Shown: piece after piece, positions 45,739 through 53,313 of the stretch
Layout: every line of letters begins with the position of its first letter
Position numbering within the stretch: position 1 is the stretch's first letter
NCBI RefSeq assembly: GCF_900492205.1
Contig: NZ_UEYQ01000008.1
Coordinates: 113,784-177,783, forward strand
Length of the DNA: 64,000 nucleotides
Direction of reading: 5' to 3'
From: Ciceribacter sp. T2.26MG-112.2
Lineage (GTDB): Bacteria; Pseudomonadota; Alphaproteobacteria; Rhizobiales; Rhizobiaceae
Made by a program: the position numbers and the translations under genes
The notes under the pieces: model-generated
The model's database searches: none
Seen by the model: only the letters and a program-made list of their open reading frames with translations
What the model was told of the DNA's origin: nothing

Positions 45739-46617
45739 TTGGCAGCGCGGGCAATCTGGAGAGGCGATCTCGTCATAGGCGAACTCAATTGCCCGGTGGC
45801 GCTCTATTCGGCCGTCACCGCGCAGGAACGCGTTTCCTTCCACATCGTCAACCGCGATACCGGCCACCGGGTGCGGCGCGAATATGTCGATGCCGACACG
45901 GGCCGCGGCGTCGACAATGACGATCTGGTCAAGGGCTACGAGACCAGCGAGGGCCAGTCGATCCTCCTCTCACCCGAGGAGATCCGCGACGCTGTGCCGG
46001 AGGCCGACAAGACCCTCGACATGATGCGCTTCATCCCCTGTGACGAGGTCGACACGGTGTTCTTCGAACGCCCCTATTTTCTTGCTCCGGGAAATCGCCA
46101 GGCACTCGAGGTCTACGATCTCGTGCGCGAGGCGATGGAGGCGAAAGGTGTGGCGGCGCTGGTGGAGACCGTCCTGTTCCGCCGTGTGCGATCGCTGTTG
46201 ATCCGCCCGCACGGCAAGGGCATGATCGCCACGACACTGAACTTCGATTATGAGGTCCGCTCCGCCAAGGAAATCCTGGGAGACATTCCCGCAGTCAAGA
46301 TCGAAGGCGAAATGCTCGACCTGGCGCGCCATATCATCGAGACGAAGACGGGAGAGTTCGACCCCGCCGATTTCGAGGATCACTACGAGGAGGCCGTGAT
46401 CGAACTGGTCAAGGCGAAGATCGCCGGCCGCAAACCCAAACGACTTCCAAAGCGCAAGGCATCCAACGTCACCGATCTCATGGCGGCGCTACGCAAGAGC
46501 GCGGGCCTGGGCGAAGACCGCAAGGCGGCGGCCAAGCCGGTGAAAAAGACGACCGCTAGGCGGTCGACGCCCAAGCAAAGCCAGAGCAAGCGTCCGCCCG
46601 GACGAAAGGCCGGTTGA
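45739..46617 (+). CDS. ku: Non-homologous end-joining protein Ku (copy 1)
   Basis: A 292-residue bacterial Ku, the DNA-end-binding ring protein of NHEJ. Conserved core: WRGDLVIGELNCPVALYSA, VRREYVDADTGRGVDNDD, and FIPCDEVDTVFFERPYFLAP. The Lys/Arg-rich tail (about 230-292) is a typical Ku C-terminal extension. The start is TTG at 45739 with AAGGAG 8 bases upstream; the nearby ATG at 45731 is out of frame. ligD follows 3 bases after the stop. An EcfG promoter lies directly upstream. Confidence 0.95.
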   Translation: MAARAIWRGDLVIGELNCPVALYSAVTAQERVSFHIVNRDTGHRVRREYVDADTGRGVDNDDLVKGYETSEGQSILLSPEEIRDAVPEADKTLDMMRFIPCDEVDTVFFERPYFLAPGNRQALEVYDLVREAMEAKGVAALVETVLFRRVRSLLIRPHGKGMIATTLNFDYEVRSAKEILGDIPAVKIEGEMLDLARHIIETKTGEFDPADFEDHYEEAVIELVKAKIAGRKPKRLPKRKASNVTDLMAALRKSAGLGEDRKAAAKPVKKTTARRSTPKQSQSKRPPGRKAG

Positions 46618-46620
46618 TCC

Positions 46621-49170
46621 ATGTCGCTCGATCTCTATCGCAGGAAGCGCGATTTCAAGGCGACGCCGGAACCCCAGGGCAAGGCCGGTCGTCGGGGCGG
46701 CGACAGCTTCGTCATCCACAAACACGCCGCACGCCGGCTGCATTATGACTTGCGGCTGGAGATGGACGGCGTGCTGAAAAGCTGGGCAGTAACCCGGGGG
46801 CCGAGCCTGGTCGCCGGCGAAAAGCGCCTCTCCGTCCATGTCGAGGATCACCCGCTGGACTACGGCGACTTCGAGGGCACGATCCCCAAGGGCCATTACG
46901 GCGCGGGAAGCGTCATTGTCTGGGATCGCGGCCGATGGACCCCGATCGGCGACCTGAAGAAGGCCTATCTCGAGGGGCATCTGGAATTCGAGCTCGAAGG
47001 CGTCAAGCTCTCCGGCCGCTGGCACCTCGTGCGCATGGCGGGCAAGGAGGGCGAGAGCCGCGAAAACTGGCTGTTGATCAAGGCGGAGGACGAGGCCGCG
47101 CGCGGAGAGGATGATCCCGACATCCTCGAAGAGCGACCGGAATCGGTGAAGACCGGCCGGACGATCGAAGAGATCGGCGACGATCCTTCGCCGGCTAAAA
47201 CCAAGCGATCGGCCTCAAAGGCGAAAGCCAGGCAAAGCGCGGCGTCAAAGAGCGTCGCAGCGGGCGACCCTGCTCCGCCGGCCAGGGAGATCGCTCCGGA
47301 CAAGCTGAAGGGTGTAGTTCGTGGTGAGAAGCCCGACTTCGTCGAGCCGGCGCTCGCCACGCTTGTGAAGGACGTGCCGAAGGGCCAGCGCTGGCTGCAC
47401 GAGATCAAGCTCGATGGCTATCGCGTCCAGGCGCATCGCGACGGCGAAAACGTACAACTGCTGACCCGCACCGGTCTCGACTGGACCACCCGCTTCGGCC
47501 GGGGCATTGTCGATGCTCTTCTCGCCCTCCCCTCCCGCCAGGCCATCATCGACGGCGAAATCGTGGTGGAGAACGGTACGGGCACCAGCGATTTCTCCCT
47601 GCTGCAGGCCGATCTGAGCGAGGAGCGCTCGGACCGCTTCGTGTTCTACGCCTTCGACCTCATTTATCTCGATGGCTTCGACCTGCGCGCGGTCGGTCTT
47701 TCCGCGCGTAAGGCGGTATTGAAGCAAGTGATGGAAGCGGCGCCGCCGCGGCTCAAATTCAGCGAACACTTCGACGAAAGCGGCGACCTGGTGCTCAAAC
47801 ATGCCTGCCGGCTCAGCCTCGAGGGGATCATTTCCAAGGTGGGAAACGCTCCCTATCGCTCGGGGCGCGGCCGTGACTGGGTCAAGTCGAAATGTTCGGC
47901 CAGGCAGGAAGTCGTCATCGGCGGCTATGTGCCCTCCTCGGTGACGAAGAACGCCATCGGTTCGCTGGTGATGGGCACCCATGAGAATGGCAAGCTCGTG
48001 CATATCGGGCGCGTCGGCACCGGCTATTCGCAAGAGACGGCAAGGCTGCTCATGCGCCGGCTGGAACCGCTTCGCCAGGACGAAAGCCCGTTCGCCGGCC
48101 GCCTGACCGCTCCGCAGCGAAAGGACGTCGTCTTCGTCAGACCCGAGACGGTGGCGGAGATCGAGTTTCGCGGCTGGACGGCGGATGCCCATTTGCGGCA
48201 CGCTTCGTTCCGTGGGGTGCGCGAGGACAAGGCGGCAGGCGATGTGGTTCGGGAGGGCGAGATGAAGACGGTTGAGGCGGAGCCGAAGCGGACCGTGACG
48301 CTGACCCATCCAGACCGGGTCTACTGGCCCGACGCCGGCGTGACCAAGGCGGGGCTCGCGGATTACTACATCGAAGTCTGGCCGAAGATGGCGCCCTTCG
48401 TCGTCAACCGCCCGCTCGCATTGTTGCGCTGCCCGGAGGGCGTCGGCGGCACCTGCTTTTTCCAGAAACACGCCTGGCGCGGCATGCGCAAGGACATCCG
48501 GATCGCGCCCGATCCGGCCGCCCCGGACGACGAGCCCAATGTCGCGATCACCGACCTCGACGGGTTGCTCGGACTGGTGCAGGGCGGGGTGCTGGAGATC
48601 CATCCCTGGGGGGCGACGCTCGACGCACTGGAGAAGCCCGACATGGTCAATATCGATCTCGACCCCGGTCCCGGCGTATCGTGGGAGCGTGTCATCGCCG
48701 CGGCCCACGAGGTCCACGCACGGTTCGAGGCGATCGGGCTCACCGGTTTCGTCAAGACCTCCGGCGGCAAGGGCCTGCATGTCGTCGCCCCGGTCAAGCC
48801 GAAGACCGAATGGCCGCAGGTGAAGGCGGCGATGAAGGCACTGGCCGACGGCATGGCTAAGGACAGCCCCTCGGACTATGTCTCGACGATCAGCAAGGCC
48901 AAGCGAGAGGGCAAGATCCTGATCGACTATCTGCGCAACGGGCGCGGTGCGACCGCGGTTGCCCCCTATTCGCCGCGCGCGCGTGCCGGCGCGCCCGTCT
49001 CGATGCCGCTATCCTGGGAGGAACTCGGGCCGGACATCGGCCCCGCCCATTTCACCATCGGCAATGCGATCGCCCGGCTAACCGGATCGTTCGCCGATCC
49101 ATGGGGCGATTTCCGCAAGGCCGAGGCCGTGCTCAAGCCGGCTTCCGGGTCCCGACGCAAGTCGCGTTAG
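46621..49170 (+). CDS. ligD: ATP-dependent DNA ligase LigD
   Basis: An 849-residue multifunctional NHEJ ligase, domain order PE-LIG-POL. The 3'-phosphoesterase domain (about 28-160) has HKHAARRLHYDLRLEMDGVL. The ligase domain (about 245-530) has catalytic Lys263 in HEIKLDGYR and VIDGEIVV. The primase-polymerase domain (about 555-845) starts THPDRVYWPDAGVTKAGLAD, with metal-binding DLDPGPG and a KTSGGKGLHVV segment. Linkers at 160-240 are Lys/Ser/Ala-rich. Cotranscribed with ku. Its 3' end overlaps tail-to-tail with the second ku by 4 bases. Confidence 0.96.
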   Translation: MSLDLYRRKRDFKATPEPQGKAGRRGGDSFVIHKHAARRLHYDLRLEMDGVLKSWAVTRGPSLVAGEKRLSVHVEDHPLDYGDFEGTIPKGHYGAGSVIVWDRGRWTPIGDLKKAYLEGHLEFELEGVKLSGRWHLVRMAGKEGESRENWLLIKAEDEAARGEDDPDILEERPESVKTGRTIEEIGDDPSPAKTKRSASKAKARQSAASKSVAAGDPAPPAREIAPDKLKGVVRGEKPDFVEPALATLVKDVPKGQRWLHEIKLDGYRVQAHRDGENVQLLTRTGLDWTTRFGRGIVDALLALPSRQAIIDGEIVVENGTGTSDFSLLQADLSEERSDRFVFYAFDLIYLDGFDLRAVGLSARKAVLKQVMEAAPPRLKFSEHFDESGDLVLKHACRLSLEGIISKVGNAPYRSGRGRDWVKSKCSARQEVVIGGYVPSSVTKNAIGSLVMGTHENGKLVHIGRVGTGYSQETARLLMRRLEPLRQDESPFAGRLTAPQRKDVVFVRPETVAEIEFRGWTADAHLRHASFRGVREDKAAGDVVREGEMKTVEAEPKRTVTLTHPDRVYWPDAGVTKAGLADYYIEVWPKMAPFVVNRPLALLRCPEGVGGTCFFQKHAWRGMRKDIRIAPDPAAPDDEPNVAITDLDGLLGLVQGGVLEIHPWGATLDALEKPDMVNIDLDPGPGVSWERVIAAAHEVHARFEAIGLTGFVKTSGGKGLHVVAPVKPKTEWPQVKAAMKALADGMAKDSPSDYVSTISKAKREGKILIDYLRNGRGATAVAPYSPRARAGAPVSMPLSWEELGPDIGPAHFTIGNAIARLTGSFADPWGDFRKAEAVLKPASGSRRKSR

Positions 49171-49973
49171 TCCTTAGCGGTCGACTTCTTTTCCGAAGCG
49201 AGGCTCTTTCGCAGCGCCGTCATGATGTCGATGACATTGTCGCGCTTCGGCGGTTCCGATTTCTTCGGTTTGGCGGGTTTGGCGGCCTTCTTGCGGGCCT
49301 TGATGATCGCATGAAGCCGATCCTCGACAGGGTCCTGGACGAGGTCCGGCGACCAGGTGTCGAGCCGCTCGCCGATCAGTTTCTTCATCATGGTCAGCGC
49401 CTTTGCCGATGGCGCCTCCTTGCCCGCGTCGGCGAAAAATTCTTCGCCCCCGCGCACCTCGTCGCCATAGCGCAAGGTCCAGGCCAGCATGCCGCGGTCA
49501 CGCGGCAGAAGCAGAACGGCGTGCTCGCGCCGATAGAGGACGAGGCGCGATATGCCGGCGGTCCCGGTCTTGGCCATGGCTTCGCGGATGACGGAAAAGG
49601 CCTCTTCGCTCACCTTGTCGGCGGGGGCGAGATAATGGGGCGAGTCGTACCAGATCCAGTCGATCGACCCGGCGGGAACAAAGCGCTCGATGTCGATGGT
49701 GCGGGTACTCTCGAGCGCCACCTCGTCGAGTTCCTCTTCCTCGAACAGCACGTATTTGTCCTCGTCCTGCGGATAGCCGCGCATCTGGTCGTCATCATCC
49801 ACCGGCTTTCCGGTGACCGCATCGACATAGCGGCTGACGACACGGTTTCCGGTCTTGGAATTGATGTTGTGGAAGCGAAGCTTGGCGCTCTCGGTCACGG
49901 CCGGCGTCATCGAGACCCGGCAGGTGACGAGCGAAAGCTTCAGGTAGCCTTTCCAGTAGACGCGCCGCGCCAT
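49167..49973 (-). CDS. ku: Non-homologous end-joining protein Ku (copy 2)
   Basis: A 268-residue Ku, distinct from the first copy (KGYLKLSLVTCRVSMTPAVT; VVSRYVDAVTGKPVDDDDQM; FVPAGSIDWIWYDSPHYLAP). The C-terminus is Lys-rich and ends with a DNVIDIMTALRKSL helix that is also present in copy 1. ATG 49973 was chosen because it starts the conserved core. Transcribed opposite to ku1-ligD from an exact EcfG promoter at 50032-50056. Several ku copies are usual in rhizobia. Confidence 0.95.
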   Translation of the reverse strand: MARRVYWKGYLKLSLVTCRVSMTPAVTESAKLRFHNINSKTGNRVVSRYVDAVTGKPVDDDDQMRGYPQDEDKYVLFEEEELDEVALESTRTIDIERFVPAGSIDWIWYDSPHYLAPADKVSEEAFSVIREAMAKTGTAGISRLVLYRREHAVLLLPRDRGMLAWTLRYGDEVRGGEEFFADAGKEAPSAKALTMMKKLIGERLDTWSPDLVQDPVEDRLHAIIKARKKAAKPAKPKKSEPPKRDNVIDIMTALRKSLASEKKSTAKD

Positions 49974-50031
49974 GCCTCCGCCCTCTCTGTTCCTTGCTTC
50001 ATAGCCGGCAATTGACCGGCTTTGGCCAGTC

Positions 50032-50056
50032 AACGTCCCAGCCACTTCGCGGTTCC
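50032..50056 (-). promoter_or_regulatory. EcfG-type promoter for ku copy 2
   Basis: On the minus strand GGAAC (50056-50052), 16-base spacer, CGTT (50035-50032), about 60 bases before the ku2 start. Exact consensus. Confidence 0.75.
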
Positions 50057-50087
50057 CCGGACCGCTTCCATTTCATTGGCAATGACG

Positions 50088-50112
50088 GGAACCGATCGCC
50101 TTGAAATGCGTT
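50088..50112 (+). promoter_or_regulatory. EcfG-type promoter for DUF2934-glgA
   Basis: GGAAC 50088-50092, 16-base spacer, CGTT 50109-50112, 30 bases before the DUF2934 start. Back to back with the ku2 promoter, 31 bases apart. Confidence 0.75.
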
Positions 50113-50142
50113 CGACAGGTGGCGACGAGGGAGACCTAGACC

Positions 50143-50406
50143 ATGGCAGAGATCGATACCGACTGGATAGCCAGACGCGCCTATGCGCTGTGGGAAGAAG
50201 AAGGCAGGCCGGATGGCCGCCACGACGTTCACTGGCAGGAGGCGATACGGGCCTGGGAGACGTGGCAGGCCAGCGCCAGTGCGACCACCGAACATGCCGA
50301 ACGTCGCATCAAGAAGGCGCGAAACGCCGCACCGACACAGGTTCCCGCTTCCGAATCGGCGGCTGCGGTAAAGCCGCCGTCGCCGCGCGGCCGCCGCAAG
50401 GAATAG
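50143..50406 (+). CDS. DUF2934 domain-containing protein
   Basis: An 87-residue basic protein with the DUF2934 pattern (IARRAYALWEEEGRPDGRHD, HWQEAIRAW). The C-terminal 40 residues are Lys/Ala/Pro-rich. DUF2934 proteins are common in rhizobia, often next to stress or carbohydrate genes; function unknown. EcfG promoter upstream; glgA follows immediately. Confidence 0.85.
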   Translation: MAEIDTDWIARRAYALWEEEGRPDGRHDVHWQEAIRAWETWQASASATTEHAERRIKKARNAAPTQVPASESAAAVKPPSPRGRRKE

Positions 50407-50501
50407 CGGACATGGGAACGGTTCATATCGCCCCGTCACTGCCCGACTCGCCGTTCCTCCGGATCTCCAGGGAAGCAAGCCCCCCTGCGCTAACGTCCCG
50501 C

Positions 50502-51980
50502 ATGCCTTCCTCCGCTGCCACGCGCAAAAGGTTGAAGGTTCTCGCCGTAACCTCCGAGATCTATCCGCTGGTCAAGACCGGCGGGCTGGCCGATGTGACA
50601 GGCGCCCTGCCCAAGGCCTTGTCGGCATTCCGCATCGATACCCATAACCTCGTGCCCGGCTATCCGGCCTTGCTCGATCAGGCCCGGCGTCATCCGCCGC
50701 TGATGGAATTCGACAATCTGCTGGGCGAACGGGCCACATTGCGACATCTCGAAATCGACGGCCTCTGCCTGTTCGTTCTCGATGCGCCACAGCTTTACGA
50801 CCGCGACGGCGGACCTTATGTCGATCGTCACGGCAACGACCACCCCGACAACTGGAAGCGCTTTGCCGTCCTGTCGCTTGCCGCAGCCGAAATCGCCGCC
50901 GGCGCCCTTCCCGGTTGGCAGCCTGATCTCGTGCATAGCCACGACTGGCAGACGGCACTGACCTCGGTCTACATGCGGTCGATGGGCTGCGCGGTGCCGG
51001 TCGTGCTGACGATCCACAACCTGGCCTTCCAGGGTCAGTTCCCGGCGCAGGTGCTGAGTGCGATCGGACTGCCGCCCCATGCCTACAGTCTCGACTGCAT
51101 GGAATATTTCGGCGACATCAGCTACCTGAAGGGCGGACTGATGACTGCCGACCACATCACGGTCGTCAGCCCGACCTATGCGCGCGAAATTCTGATGCCG
51201 ACCTTCGGGATGGGGTTGCAGGGCGTCTTGCGCCAGAGGATGGACAGGCTGCAAGGCATCGTCAACGGGATCGACCAGGAGATCTGGGACCCGGCAAACG
51301 ATCCGCACCTGCCGGTCGGCTACGACGCCCGCTCGATCCGCAACAAGAGGCGGAACAAGCCGGCGCTGCTCGAGCGTTTCGCCATGCAGCCCGGCAAGGG
51401 CCCGCTGTTTTCCGCCGTCAGCCGCATCACCTGGCAGAAGGGCATGGACATGCTGGCGGATGTTGCCGACGAGATCTTCCAGGTGGACGGGCGCCTGATC
51501 GTGCTCGGCCAGGGCGACCGCGACATCGAGGCGGCGCTGCATCGCACGGCGGAGCGTTATCCGGGCCGCATGGCGGTGTCGATCGGTTATGACGAACCGA
51601 CAGCCCACCTTATTCACGGCGGTTCCGACGCCATCATCCAGCCTTCCCGTTTCGAGCCCTGCGGTCTCACGCAACTATACGCCCTGCGCTACGGCTGCGT
51701 GCCGGTGGTGTCGCGCACGGGGGGCCTGTCCGAGACGATCATCGACGCGAACGACGCGGCACTTTCGGCACGCGTTGCGACCGGCTTCCAGTTTCATCCG
51801 GTAACGGCGGAGGGTTTGCGCCATGCAATCCGCCGCGCCTGCGCTGCCTATCGCCATCCCACCCACTGGTCGCGCCTGCAAATGCGGGCGATGCAGGCCG
51901 ACTATTCCTGGGATCGCAGTGCCGCAGCCTATGCGTCGCTCTATGAGCGATTGGCTTCCACCCGGTCGCTGATGACCTGA
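50502..51980 (+). CDS. glgA: Glycogen synthase GlgA
   Basis: A 492-residue ADP-glucose-dependent starch-type glycogen synthase (GT5). The ADP-glucose site KTGGLADV (VTSEIYPLVKTGGLADVTGA) is near the N-terminus; the GT-B C-terminal domain has SRITWQKGMDMLADVADEIF and PSRFEPCGLTQLYALRYGCV. The chosen ATG gives a normal N-terminus. An ATG at 50412, preceded by AAGGA at 9 bases and placed 5 bases after the DUF2934 stop, would add 30 residues and is quite possible. No glgB/C/P/X is nearby, so it is an isolated, probably stress-induced copy. Confidence 0.93.
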   Translation: MPSSAATRKRLKVLAVTSEIYPLVKTGGLADVTGALPKALSAFRIDTHNLVPGYPALLDQARRHPPLMEFDNLLGERATLRHLEIDGLCLFVLDAPQLYDRDGGPYVDRHGNDHPDNWKRFAVLSLAAAEIAAGALPGWQPDLVHSHDWQTALTSVYMRSMGCAVPVVLTIHNLAFQGQFPAQVLSAIGLPPHAYSLDCMEYFGDISYLKGGLMTADHITVVSPTYAREILMPTFGMGLQGVLRQRMDRLQGIVNGIDQEIWDPANDPHLPVGYDARSIRNKRRNKPALLERFAMQPGKGPLFSAVSRITWQKGMDMLADVADEIFQVDGRLIVLGQGDRDIEAALHRTAERYPGRMAVSIGYDEPTAHLIHGGSDAIIQPSRFEPCGLTQLYALRYGCVPVVSRTGGLSETIIDANDAALSARVATGFQFHPVTAEGLRHAIRRACAAYRHPTHWSRLQMRAMQADYSWDRSAAAYASLYERLASTRSLMT

Positions 51981-51995
51981 CGCTGGATGTGCGAC

Positions 51996-52024
51996 GCAAA
52001 AATGCCCGGCGTTGTCGCCGGGCA
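51996..52024 (-). terminator. Bidirectional terminator between glgA and the lipoprotein gene
   Basis: Perfect 9-bp stem (52003-52011 with 52016-52024), 4-base loop, five Ts following on the minus strand. It lies 22 bases past glgA and 20 bases past the lipoprotein stop. Confidence 0.75.
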
Positions 52025-52044
52025 CTTCCTGATCGGTTTTTTGT

Positions 52045-52244
52045 TCACTTGGTGGTCGCGCCGGAGCCCTGCACCTGGCTTTCGCCGCCGGTGCCCGTTT
52101 CAGGCGTCGGATCGCGATCGATCGTCTCCGCAGGAACGGGGTCCGTGGAGGCCGGGGTCGCATCGCGCTGGGTCGATGTCTGGTCCTCGCCGCAGGCGGT
52201 CAGCAACCCGGCGCAGAGCAGCAAGAGGGCGGTCTTTTTTTCAT
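52045..52244 (-). CDS. Small lipoprotein gene with start codon out of frame (A7 tract)
   Basis: The reading frame encodes KTALLLLCAGLLTACGEDQT, with a signal peptide and the lipobox LTAC-G, then a Thr/Pro/Gly-rich tail to 52045. The natural ATG (52244-52242) has AGGAG 8 bases upstream and overlaps the upstream gene's stop (ATGA). It is followed by seven A residues, which puts the ATG one base out of frame; eight A would give M-K-K-K-T-A. As read, the ATG makes only a 14-residue peptide. This may be a homopolymer sequencing error, slippage or phase variation. Role unknown. Confidence 0.65.
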
Positions 52245-52516
52245 CTCCATAGCTCCTTGACGGGATTGTCGGAAGAACTGGACTGTCGTGCCGATAAGGT
52301 CCGCTCCAGGGCTGCGATGTCCTCGCAATCCGCGGGAACCGGGTCGCCGGCAATCGCTTCGAGCACTTCGGGTTTCAACGCGCCATGGCGAATGGCCCAC
52401 CGCAGCGTCTCACGCGTCTGCCGCTCGGCCTCCAGTTGCGCATAAAGCGCGATGATCAGCCGATCTCGAGGATCGGGATGACGCCGCCAGCGGGGCGGCC
52501 GAACGGTATCGGTCAC
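52241..52516 (-). CDS. Small hypothetical protein
   Basis: A 91-residue soluble, Arg-rich protein of unknown function, with a predicted helix (PRDRLIIALYAQLEAERQTR). The start is GTG at 52516, with GGAG 9 bases upstream. Its stop overlaps the lipoprotein ATG, so both are coupled. A near-consensus EcfG promoter (minus strand GGAAC-N17-GTT, 52583-52559) precedes it. No domain recognised. Confidence 0.65.
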   Translation of the reverse strand: MTDTVRPPRWRRHPDPRDRLIIALYAQLEAERQTRETLRWAIRHGALKPEVLEAIAGDPVPADCEDIAALERTLSARQSSSSDNPVKELWR

Positions 52517-52558
52517 GATAAAATCTCCAGAATGAACTCTTCTTTTGCCTCCAGGGGA

Positions 52559-52583
52559 AACTTTTCGGCGGCTTCATTGTTCC
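52559..52583 (-). promoter_or_regulatory. Near-consensus EcfG promoter
   Basis: Minus strand GGAAC (52583-52579) and AGTT ending at 52559, with the normal 17 bases before GTT; the C of CGTT is A. It lies 43 bases before the GTG start of the small hypothetical gene. Confidence 0.5.
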
Positions 52584-52633
52584 CTGTCGGGGGTGGTCGC
52601 CCACCATGACGAAGCCAAGCGCAGGAGCGAAAA

Positions 52634-52909
52634 ATGACCGATATGGCCAGACAGGAAATCGAAGGCAGGCTGAACGCCCACAGGGAGATTCTCGTTTCCC
52701 TCCTTTCGGCAGCGATAAATGGTCCGGAAGCCGTTTCCGGCATGGTGCGCAGCCTGGGAGAGGACGTCCTGCCCAAAGACGGCGCCGAGGATCCGGGCCT
52801 GACGCCGTCGGCCGGCTACGCCTCGGGGGCTGAGAAGGCCGACGAGATCCGCGCCATTCTCTCCGCCGCGAACGACCGGGCCGAAGCTCTCAGGCGCATC
52901 GGTCCGTAA
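52634..52909 (+). CDS. Small hypothetical protein
   Basis: A 91-residue, mostly helical acidic protein with no recognised domain (EIEGRLNAHREILVSLLSAA; ADEIRAILSAANDRAEALRR). GGAG lies 7 bases upstream of the ATG. It is divergent from the gene at 52516 and lies among stress-regulated small genes. No exact EcfG box on the plus strand. Confidence 0.6.
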   Translation: MTDMARQEIEGRLNAHREILVSLLSAAINGPEAVSGMVRSLGEDVLPKDGAEDPGLTPSAGYASGAEKADEIRAILSAANDRAEALRRIGP

Positions 52910-52933
52910 ACGATCACGGTTGTCTGCAGGAGA

Positions 52934-53167
52934 TTATTCCGGGGCTGATCGATCGGTCGGATCGTAATTGGGATCCCAGTCCTTGGGCGGATTCTTCTTG
53001 CCGGGAGGCCACTTGTTCACCGTTGCATCCTCGGAACCGGTGATCACCGTCGGCTTGGCGCTGGCCACGCCATTGTTATCGCCGCCATGCTGCGTTCCGA
53101 CGAATTGCGGCGCTGCATCCTTGCGGATGTCACCGGCAGCATCATAGGCGTAGGACTTCTTTCGCAT
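52934..53167 (-). CDS. Small hypothetical protein, hydrophilic
   Basis: A 77-residue, highly hydrophilic, Pro/Asp/Asn-rich protein (MRKKSYAYDAAGDIRKDAAP to NPPKDWDPNYDPTDRSAPE), probably disordered. GAGG lies 5 bases before the ATG at 53167. A GGAAC-N18-GTT element (minus strand, 53279-53254) lies about 90 bases upstream, similar to that of the SDR gene. Function unknown. Confidence 0.6.
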   Translation of the reverse strand: MRKKSYAYDAAGDIRKDAAPQFVGTQHGGDNNGVASAKPTVITGSEDATVNKWPPGKKNPPKDWDPNYDPTDRSAPE

Positions 53168-53253
53168 TGGAACCTCGCTTCGATCCATGGAGCGTTTCGT
53201 GCCATGGACCTGTCGTGATTGTCAGGTCGCGCCGCCGGCGGCGCACACTGTCA

Positions 53254-53279
53254 AACCGACGAACAGGGGCAAAGGTTCC
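53254..53279 (-). promoter_or_regulatory. Possible EcfG promoter with 18-base spacer
   Basis: Minus strand GGAAC (53279-53275) and GTT (53256-53254) are separated by 18 bases, one more than in the exact copies. Confidence 0.4.
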
Positions 53280-53313
53280 TTGGCGCCGAGGCAGGCGGAA
53301 TGCCGACGCGGGC

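Noticed and set aside
52555..52583. Plus-strand EcfG promoter for the 52634 gene
   Set aside because: The plus strand reads GGAAA instead of GGAAC; only the minus-strand reading has a matching -35 element.
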